DNA of 19,460 bases from Bacillota bacterium. Lineage in GTDB: Bacteria > Bacillota > Clostridia > Peptostreptococcales > Anaerovoracaceae. Location of the stretch: positions 1 to 19,460 of the forward strand of contig JAUNBO010000014.1 of assembly GCA_030527065.1 (NCBI GenBank), given 5' to 3'. The stretch's first letter is position 1. Each line of letters starts with the position of its first letter. A program made the position numbers and the translations under genes. Below, piece by piece: positions 7,426-13,196 of this stretch. The notes under the pieces are model-generated. The model saw nothing but the letters and a program-made list of their open reading frames with translations, ran no database searches and was not told where the DNA came from.

Positions 7426-8164
7426 AGTGCTGACTCTCTTCCCGGAAATGTTCCCTCCCGTGATGGAGCAGAGCATTCTGGGCCGGGCGAAGGAAAAGGG
7501 CATATTGGAGGTGGTCCCGGTGAACATCCGGGACTACACGCTGGACAAGCACAACCGCACCGACGATACGCCCTTTGGAGGCGGCGCAGGCATGGTCCTG
7601 TCGCCGGAGCCTGTGTTCCGGGCCCTGGAAGCCCTGGGGACAGAGGGCAAGCGCCTCCTGTATCTGTCCCCCAGAGGGCGGCTGCTGGATCAGAGGCTGT
7701 TGGAGGGATTGGCGGAGGAGCAGACCCTCCTCCTGCTCTGCGGCCACTATGAAGGAGTGGACCAGCGGATCATAGACCGCTGGGGGATGGAAGAGGTCTC
7801 CATAGGGGACTATATCCTTACCGGCGGGGAGCTGCCGGCCATGGTATTGATAGATGCGGTGGCCCGTCTTCTTCCGGAGGTTTTGGGCTCGGAGGAATCC
7901 CACCGGGAGGAATCCATCTATTCGGGACTTTTAGAGTATCCGCATTACACGAAGCCCCGGGAGTTCCGGGGCCTGGAAACGCCGGAGATCCTTTTGTCCG
8001 GGAACCACCGGCAGATCCATCTGTGGCGGCTGGAGCAATCTTTGCTGCTGACAGGGGAAAGGCGGCCGGAGCTTCTGGAGCGTTTTCTCAGCCAGCAGGC
8101 CGACAGACTGGAAAAGGATGAAAAGAAAGCGCTGAAGAGCGCCATGGAGCGGCTGGGGCGGTAA
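7415..8164 (+). CDS. trmD: TrmD, tRNA (guanine-N1)-methyltransferase for G37
   Basis: This 249-residue SPOUT-class enzyme transfers methyl from SAM to G37 of tRNAs, preventing +1 frameshifting. The trefoil-knot motifs are LCGHYEGVDQR (108-118) and SIGDYILTGGE (129-139); YPHYTKPREFRG (175-186) and LLSGNHRQIHLWR follow. The position I align with the catalytic Asp169 of E. coli TrmD is a glutamate here (E166, in EESIYS). The ATG at 7415 lies 11 bp inside rimM, which implies coupling. No rplS (L19) follows, unlike the common firmicute order. Confidence 0.96.
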   Translation: MKIEVLTLFPEMFPPVMEQSILGRAKEKGILEVVPVNIRDYTLDKHNRTDDTPFGGGAGMVLSPEPVFRALEALGTEGKRLLYLSPRGRLLDQRLLEGLAEEQTLLLLCGHYEGVDQRIIDRWGMEEVSIGDYILTGGELPAMVLIDAVARLLPEVLGSEESHREESIYSGLLEYPHYTKPREFRGLETPEILLSGNHRQIHLWRLEQSLLLTGERRPELLERFLSQQADRLEKDEKKALKSAMERLGR

Positions 8165-8196
8165 AAGCCCTTCGGCCGGGGCTCCGGGAGAATGGA

Positions 8197-9135
8197 ATGG
8201 CGAAAGAAAGCCGGAAGAAAAAGATACGAATATCGCTGCTGACCCTTCTCATCGCGGGAATCCTGGTCCTCTGGGCCGTCATCTACGTGAGACCGGTGGT
8301 GGAGGATGCGCTGACACAGACCGAGGTGGTGGAATACGGCACCATGCAGGTCACCGACGACGTCACCTGTTATTTCATCCGAAGCGAGGAGGTCTTTTAC
8401 GCTTCCGCCGGCGGAACTCTGCAATACTATGCGGAAGAGGGGGAGCTGATTCGGAAGGGCGGCAAAATACTGGAGATCCTTCCAGCCGGCGTCAGTTACC
8501 GGGCGGAGGGCAGCGGCTGCCTGGTCAGCTATTACATTGACAGCTACGAGGGCTCTTTTACGCCGGAAACCATGGCGACTCTGGAACGGAGCCAGGTGGA
8601 AAGCATGGAGCTGAGCATGAGGGAGCTGACCAGAGAGAGCACGACGGAGGGAGAAGCCCTTTACAAGCTGGTGCAGAACGACCGCTGGTACGGCGTCTTC
8701 TGGACCGACGCAGAGAACATCGTAAAATACACCGTGGGGAGCAGCGTGGACGTAGAACTGCCCCTGGGGACGATAACAGGCAGCATCTATGAGATCCTGG
8801 ATGCAGGAGACGAATGGAAGGTCATTCTGGAATTTGACCGCCACTATCAGGAGATGGCCCGGCTGAGGAAGCAGGAGCTCCGGGTGATCAGCGCCGATTA
8901 CGACGGCCTGATGGTAAGAAACGTCAGCATCACCAGCCAGGAGGACCGGGCGGGCGTATTTGTCAAGACCATCAGCGGAGAATTCGTGTTTACGCCGGTG
9001 AAGATCATCGCCAGTGACGGAGAATATTCTCTGGTGGCAGCGTCTTATTACTATGAGCAGACGGAGGAAGGGGAGAGCGTCAGAGTGGACACCCTGGAGG
9101 TGTACGACGAGATACTCACCGATGCACAGTCATGA
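8197..9135 (+). CDS. HlyD-like single-pass membrane protein of the division cluster
   Basis: This 312-residue protein has a basic N-terminus (residues 1-10) and one transmembrane segment at about 11-33; the rest is predicted to be extracytoplasmic. The outer part resembles membrane-fusion (HlyD/biotinyl-lipoyl-like) proteins: a short beta-rich segment (YFIRSEEVFYASAGG, about 59-75), a lipoyl-like half motif around EEGELIRKGGKILEI, a charged helical stretch around 125-160, then beta-rich repeats. No ABC transporter is adjacent. It follows trmD by 32 bp and overlaps yggS by 4 bp (ATGA), so it is co-translated with the yggS-sepF-yggT cell-division genes. A role in envelope or division is inference from context; the molecular function is unknown. 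Confidence 0.75.
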   Translation: MAKESRKKKIRISLLTLLIAGILVLWAVIYVRPVVEDALTQTEVVEYGTMQVTDDVTCYFIRSEEVFYASAGGTLQYYAEEGELIRKGGKILEILPAGVSYRAEGSGCLVSYYIDSYEGSFTPETMATLERSQVESMELSMRELTRESTTEGEALYKLVQNDRWYGVFWTDAENIVKYTVGSSVDVELPLGTITGSIYEILDAGDEWKVILEFDRHYQEMARLRKQELRVISADYDGLMVRNVSITSQEDRAGVFVKTISGEFVFTPVKIIASDGEYSLVAASYYYEQTEEGESVRVDTLEVYDEILTDAQS

Positions 9136-9827
9136 CGATCAAAGAGAACATAGAAAAAGTAAAGGGAGAAATAGCGGCGGCGGCCCGGGGCTGCGGAAGA
9201 GACCCAGAAGAGATCCTGCTGGTGGCGGTGAGCAAGACCCGGACGCCGGAGGAGATCGACGAGGCCATAGACGCCGGCATAGAGGATATAGGCGAGAACA
9301 AAGTCCAGGAAATATTGGACAAATATGACCATGTGAAGCCGGTGCGCTTTCATATGATTGGACATTTGCAGACGAATAAGGTAAAATATATTATCGACAA
9401 GGCGGCTCTGATCCATTCGGTGGATTCTCTGAAGCTGGCTCTGGAGATCCAGAAGCAGGCGGAGAAACACGGCCGGACGGCGGAAGTGCTGGTGCAGGTG
9501 AACGCTGCGGAAGAGGAAAGCAAATTCGGCGTCACTGCCGGAGATGCGGAGGGCCTGATAAAAAGCATCCTGGAGAGCTGTGAAAACATCCGGCTGCGGG
9601 GCCTGATGCACATCGCCCCCTTTGCGGAGGACCCGGAAGATGTAAGGATCTATTTCCGGCAGGTGAAGGAGCTCTACGACCGCTGCGCCCGCACAGACCA
9701 TCCCCGGCTGGAGTTCACCTGGCTGTCCATGGGGATGTCCCACGATTTTCGCGTGGCTATAGAAGAAGGCGCCAACCTGGTGAGGGTGGGCACCGCCATT
9801 TTTGGAGAACGGAACTATCAGAAGTAA
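9132..9827 (+). CDS. yggS: YggS/PLPBP family pyridoxal-phosphate homeostasis protein
   Basis: This 231-residue protein is a PLP-binding TIM-barrel of the YggS/YlmE/PROSC family, which buffers PLP and affects amino-acid and keto-acid balance rather than catalysing a known reaction. The PLP lysine is K35 in LLVAVSKTRTPEEI. Other family motifs are GENKVQE (about 56-62), HMIGHLQTNKVK and the C-terminal LSMGMSHDFRVAIEEGANLVRVGTAIFG. Its start overlaps the stop of the preceding gene (ATGA). It precedes sepF, as is common in Gram-positive bacteria. Confidence 0.95.
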   Translation: MTIKENIEKVKGEIAAAARGCGRDPEEILLVAVSKTRTPEEIDEAIDAGIEDIGENKVQEILDKYDHVKPVRFHMIGHLQTNKVKYIIDKAALIHSVDSLKLALEIQKQAEKHGRTAEVLVQVNAAEEESKFGVTAGDAEGLIKSILESCENIRLRGLMHIAPFAEDPEDVRIYFRQVKELYDRCARTDHPRLEFTWLSMGMSHDFRVAIEEGANLVRVGTAIFGERNYQK

Positions 9828-9850
9828 ACAAAAGGGGAGGAAGAAAGAAC

Positions 9851-10354
9851 ATGGCGGAAGGTTTCATGAACAAGTTGAAGGTATTGGTGGGAATAGAGGA
9901 AATAGAGGACGACGAGGAAGAACTGGAAGCGGCGGCCCCGGCCCCGGCTCCGGAGAGAAAAGCGCCGGAGACCCGCAGCAGCTACGGCAACGGAGCTTAT
10001 CCGGAAAGCCGCACGGCGCCTCTTCCCGCAGGGAACAAGCCCCCGGCAGTGGGGAAGGAGACCAAGCCTTTTAAAATGGTGGTGATAGAGCCCGTGGGCT
10101 TCGACGACTGCCCCAAGCTGGTGGACAGCCTGAAAGCGAAAAAGCCCATCATCATCAATCTGGAAAAGGTGGAATCGGATACCGCCAGAAAGATATTCGA
10201 TTTTCTCAGCGGCGCCACCTATGCCCTCAGCGGCAATGTTCAGAAGGTGTCCAACAACATCTTCGTCTTTGCCCCGGAAAGTGTAGATGTGACGGCCATA
10301 TCGGAAAAGGGAATCAGTTATACGGACAGTAATCTAAAGAGCCCCTGGAGGTAA
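9851..10354 (+). CDS. sepF: SepF, FtsZ-binding cell division protein
   Basis: This 167-residue protein matches SepF, which tethers FtsZ to the membrane and organises the septum. It has an N-terminal amphipathic membrane-targeting helix (MAEGFMNKLKVLVG), an acidic, then Pro/Ala-rich linker (about 16-70), and the C-terminal SepF domain (about 73-155: KMVVIEPVGFDD, IIINLEKV, DFLSGATYALSG, FVFAPESVDV). GGGGAGGAAG precedes the ATG. Its last codons contain the GGAGG that serves yggT. Confidence 0.95.
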   Translation: MAEGFMNKLKVLVGIEEIEDDEEELEAAAPAPAPERKAPETRSSYGNGAYPESRTAPLPAGNKPPAVGKETKPFKMVVIEPVGFDDCPKLVDSLKAKKPIIINLEKVESDTARKIFDFLSGATYALSGNVQKVSNNIFVFAPESVDVTAISEKGISYTDSNLKSPWR

Positions 10355-10361
10355 GACGCTT

Positions 10362-10640
10362 ATGTCGCTTTTTGTAACTGCCGTCAATTTCTTCTGTGAG
10401 ATATTGATTTACCTGATCATCGCCAGGGCCATCATGAGCTGGTTTTCCAGGCCCGGGGACCGTTCTTACGGAATATTCAGGTTTCTGTGCCAGTTGACGG
10501 AGCCCATACTGAGTCCCTGCCGGAAAATCACGAGCCGCTTTACCGGCGGCGCCGGCATGGATTTTTCGCCGGTCATCGCCATCTTTCTGATCTGGCTGGT
10601 CCAGTGGCTGTTGGTCCGGGTCCTGTCGATATTGACTTAA
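10362..10640 (+). CDS. yggT: YggT family membrane protein
   Basis: This 92-residue integral membrane protein has two hydrophobic helices (about 5-25 and 68-90) around a polar loop with RFLCQLTEPILSPCRK, the YggT family signature. It is routinely encoded after sepF and is linked to envelope or division functions without a defined biochemistry. The ATG at 10362 uses the GGAGG at the end of sepF. Confidence 0.9.
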   Translation: MSLFVTAVNFFCEILIYLIIARAIMSWFSRPGDRSYGIFRFLCQLTEPILSPCRKITSRFTGGAGMDFSPVIAIFLIWLVQWLLVRVLSILT

Positions 10641-10663
10641 AAGTGAAAAAGGGGGATTAGAGA

Positions 10664-11290
10664 ATGATCACACCGATGGATATTCAGAACCAGGAGTTTG
10701 GCCGGGGGGTCCGTGGATATAAAGAAGAGGACGTGGACGGCTTTCTGGATCTGCTCACCATGGACTGGGAAAAGCTTCTGGCGGAGAACCAGAAGCTGAA
10801 GGAGCAGGTGAAAACCCTTACTGCGGACCTGAGCCGTTATAAAGATACGGAAGGCGCAGTGCTGGAAACTCTGGAAGCAGCCAAGGCTCTTATGAATGAT
10901 ATTTCCGCCAGTGCGGAGAAGCGGGCGGAAATCCTGCTGAAAAATGCGGCGCTGGATGCGGAGATGATACAGAGGGAAGCCAGAGAAAACGCCGAACGCC
11001 TCACGGAGGAGAGCTCTCTTCTGAGAAACCGACTGAACAATTTCCGTTCCCGGTACCGCAATCTGTTGGAAATGGAGCTGGAACGCTTCGATACCCTCAG
11101 CGCCGAGCTCTTTTCGGAAAAGGATCTGGAGGAGCTTCAGAATATGGCCATGGGAACGGGCTTTACCCGGACGGCGCCTGCGGCGGGAGCTCCTTCGGAC
11201 ACCATAGTAAACCTGCGGACCGGAGGGGCGAGCGGGAATGAGCCCGGGCAGAGCCGCACCGAAGCGGAGGCCCCCGCAGGAGAAGAATAA
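10664..11290 (+). CDS. divIVA: DivIVA-domain polar/septal scaffold protein
   Basis: This 208-residue protein starts with the DivIVA membrane-binding signature (MITPMDIQNQEFGRGVRGYKEEDVDGFLD), which recognises curved membrane at septa and poles. Long coiled-coil helices follow (about 33-150) and then a disordered Gly/Ala/Glu-rich tail (about 165-208). GGGGG precedes the ATG by 9-12 nt. In many firmicutes ylmH lies between yggT and divIVA; here only 23 bp separate them. Its stop overlaps the lspA start by one base (TAATG). Confidence 0.94.
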   Translation: MITPMDIQNQEFGRGVRGYKEEDVDGFLDLLTMDWEKLLAENQKLKEQVKTLTADLSRYKDTEGAVLETLEAAKALMNDISASAEKRAEILLKNAALDAEMIQREARENAERLTEESSLLRNRLNNFRSRYRNLLEMELERFDTLSAELFSEKDLEELQNMAMGTGFTRTAPAAGAPSDTIVNLRTGGASGNEPGQSRTEAEAPAGEE

Positions 11291-11763
11291 TGTACTTTCC
11301 TTTGATCGTGGCGGTGGTGTTCGCCCTGGACCGCATCACCAAGCATCTGGTCATGGCTGAGATGGAGCTTCAACAGTCCATCCCGATCTTTCCGGATGTG
11401 TTTCACATCACATATATCCATAATTACGGGGCGGCGTTCAGTCTTTTAGAGGGCAGGCAGATGCTTCTCATCGTCATCACGGCAGTGGTGATGCTGGTCC
11501 TGTTGTTTTTTCTGATCAGAAATCTGCGGGACCTGAGCACCTGCGAGATATGGGCCCTCAGCCTTATCCTGGGCGGCGGCATAGGGAACCTGTGGGACCG
11601 GGTGCAGCTGGGCTATGTGCCGGACTTTTTGAACTTCTGCCTCATAGAGTTTCCGGTCTTCAATGTCGCAGACATTTCCGTGTGCTGCGGCTGTGGCCTG
11701 TTGTTCCTCAGTCTGCTCGTTCTGGAGCCCCGGTCCCGGCGCAGGCAGGAGTACCGGAGATGA
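11290..11763 (+). CDS. lspA: Lipoprotein signal peptidase (signal peptidase II)
   Basis: This 157-residue polytopic membrane aspartyl protease cleaves the signal peptide of diacylglyceryl-prolipoproteins. Conserved blocks are D14, HNYGAAFS (44-51), GGGIGNLWDR (95-104), VPDFLNF with catalytic D112, and FNVADIS with catalytic D128. Four hydrophobic segments are visible, with a basic C-terminus. It starts in the divIVA stop and ends in the rluD start (ATGA), so translation is probably coupled across all three genes. Confidence 0.96.
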   Translation: MYFPLIVAVVFALDRITKHLVMAEMELQQSIPIFPDVFHITYIHNYGAAFSLLEGRQMLLIVITAVVMLVLLFFLIRNLRDLSTCEIWALSLILGGGIGNLWDRVQLGYVPDFLNFCLIEFPVFNVADISVCCGCGLLFLSLLVLEPRSRRRQEYRR

Positions 11764-12680
11764 GGGAATACTCTTTTACCGTGGAAAGAGAGCAAAAGGA
11801 CCTTCGGCTGGATGTGCTTCTGGCTGCCTTGTCAGAGGAATTGTCACGAAGTTATGTGCAGCGTCTTATTGGAGAAGGGCTGGTCCGGATAAACGGAGAG
11901 ACTGCTCCGGCGAAGAATTACCGTGTCAGGGAAGGCGACACGGTTTTTTTGCGTTTGCCGGAACCGGAGACCCTCTCGGCGGAGCCGGAGGATATCCCTC
12001 TGGAGATCCTTTATGAAGACGGAGACCTGCTGGTGGTGGACAAGCCCAAGGGCATGGTGGTCCATCCGGCGGCGGGGAATCCTTCCGGGACCCTGGTAAA
12101 CGCTCTGCTCCACCATTGCGGGGGCAGGCTTTCCACCATCAACGGCGTGGTGCGTCCCGGCATCGTCCACCGCATAGACAAGGATACCGCCGGGCTCCTG
12201 GTGGTGGCGAAAAACGACGAGGCCCACAGGAAGCTGGCGGCGCAGATGGAGGCCCATTCCATTACCCGTATCTACGAGGCCGTGGTCCACGACAACATTC
12301 CTGAAGAGGCGGGCACCATAGATAAGCCCATAGGGAGAGATCCGGGAAACCGCCTGCGTTGGGCGGTGGCGGAAGGGGGGCGGCGGGCCGTCACGCATTT
12401 TAAGGTGCTGGAACGCTTCGGGCGTTTCACTTATGTGGAGCTCCGGCTGGAAACAGGCCGCACTCATCAGATACGCGTCCACATGGCCTCTCTCCGGCAT
12501 CCTCTGGCAGGGGACCCTCTTTACGGTCCCGCAAAAGGGGTAAAGGGCCTGAACGGGCAGCTGCTCCACGCCGGGACTCTGGGCTTTGTCCACCCGTCCT
12601 CCGGCGAATATATGGAGTTTCACAGCCCTTTGCCGGAGGATTTTGCGGCGTTTCTGGAAAAACTCAGAGCCGGCCGGTGA
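11760..12680 (+). CDS. rluD: RluA/RluD family 23S rRNA pseudouridine synthase
   Basis: This 306-residue enzyme has an N-terminal S4 RNA-binding domain (about 13-75) and an RluA-type pseudouridine synthase domain with HRIDKDTAGLL, catalytic D140. The nearest namesakes are RluD and B. subtilis YlyB; the exact uridines modified cannot be told from sequence. The start is the ATG at 11760, which overlaps the lspA stop; the frame is open further upstream inside lspA but no start there is credible. The lspA-ylyB order matches B. subtilis. It is the last gene of this plus-strand run. Confidence 0.94.
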   Translation: MREYSFTVEREQKDLRLDVLLAALSEELSRSYVQRLIGEGLVRINGETAPAKNYRVREGDTVFLRLPEPETLSAEPEDIPLEILYEDGDLLVVDKPKGMVVHPAAGNPSGTLVNALLHHCGGRLSTINGVVRPGIVHRIDKDTAGLLVVAKNDEAHRKLAAQMEAHSITRIYEAVVHDNIPEEAGTIDKPIGRDPGNRLRWAVAEGGRRAVTHFKVLERFGRFTYVELRLETGRTHQIRVHMASLRHPLAGDPLYGPAKGVKGLNGQLLHAGTLGFVHPSSGEYMEFHSPLPEDFAAFLEKLRAGR

Positions 12681-12704
12681 AGCCGGAAATAGTTTCAAAA
12701 GGAA

Positions 12705-12738
12705 GGCCCTTCGGAGGGTATCTTACCGAAGGACCTTT
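12705..12738. terminator. Bidirectional terminator between rluD and the Gin-like gene
   Basis: GGCCCTTCGG (12705-12714) and CCGAAGGACC (12726-12735) form a hairpin with one mismatch and an 11-nt loop. On the plus strand only TTT follows; on the minus strand TTCCTTTT follows. It lies between the convergent ends of rluD and the Gin-like gene and probably serves both. Confidence 0.55.
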
Positions 12739-12818
12739 CGCCCAAGGACCACGGCCTTGGCAGATGGAATTGCATTTGGCATATTTGTCTTTGGGATGGG
12801 GTAGGAAACCGGACAGAC

Positions 12819-12959
12819 TCAGCCTTCTTTTACATCTACAGTTTTAACGTACGCAAGGCAATTATCACAAACATAAAGCCCCTTGAATTGAGCGCAGATA
12901 TTTTCCTGGCTCCCGCAAAGGACACAGCAGGACTGCTCCGGGCAGCTTAGTTTTTCCAT
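12819..12959 (-). CDS. Gin/CsfB-like small zinc-binding protein (sigma-G inhibitor family)
   Basis: This 46-residue protein begins MEKLSCPEQSCCVLCGSQEN and has seven cysteines. Its CVLC pair (12-15) and CDNC pair (31-34) have the same spacing (16 residues between the inner cysteines... first to third knuckle Cys at +19) as I recall for B. subtilis CsfB/Gin, which also shares a central Gly/hydrophobic stretch. Gin binds zinc and inhibits sigma-G (and sigma-E) during sporulation. A strong AAAGGAGTGA ribosome binding site stands 8-9 nt before the ATG, which supports a real gene despite its size. It lies 237 bp downstream of rqcH on the same strand with its own putative promoter. The family assignment rests on cysteine pattern and length; a generic zinc-ribbon protein is the alternative. 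Confidence 0.68.
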   Translation of the reverse strand: MEKLSCPEQSCCVLCGSQENICAQFKGLYVCDNCLAYVKTVDVKEG

Positions 12960-13001
12960 TAGCATTCACTCCTTTGAATCGTTTGTACTGATTGCCCTCG
13001 G

Positions 13002-13025
13002 AGAACAGACCGTGGCCTCTGTTCT
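13002..13025. other. Hairpin in the leader of the Gin-like gene
   Basis: AGAACAGA (13002-13009) and TCTGTTCT (13018-13025) are perfect 8-bp inverted repeats around an 8-nt loop. It lies 42 bp upstream of the start codon and downstream of the putative promoter, so it would be in the 5' leader of the Gin-like mRNA. It could also be a protein-binding site. Confidence 0.45.
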
Positions 13026-13037
13026 TTGGGTAAGCTT

Positions 13038-13066
13038 ATTCTATATGGAGAGATAGGGGAAAGCAA
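13038..13066 (-). promoter_or_regulatory. Putative promoter for the Gin-like gene
   Basis: On the minus strand there is TTGCTT (13061-13066), a 17-bp spacer, and TAGAAT (13038-13043). This is a sigma-A-like arrangement. I did not find a convincing sigma-F or sigma-G type site, which might have been expected for a sporulation regulator. Confidence 0.45.
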
Positions 13067-13196
13067 GAAAAATTTTACAAAATGTAATAAAAAGTGGTTA
13101 TAATGTCTTTTTGTAATATTTCATGTAACTTTATGATGTTTTATGGCAGATACGGGGCGAAATGGAAGTGCAGACCGCTGTAGGGGCTCAAGCCTT

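Noticed and set aside
12586..12804. Plus-strand 72-residue frame overlapping the end of rluD
   Set aside because: It starts inside rluD in another frame and runs through the terminator hairpin; it has no supporting signal.
12739..12810. tRNA or small RNA gene after rluD
   Set aside because: A short CCAAGG/CCTTGG hairpin is present, but no cloverleaf, CCA end or anticodon arm can be built, and there is no promoter.
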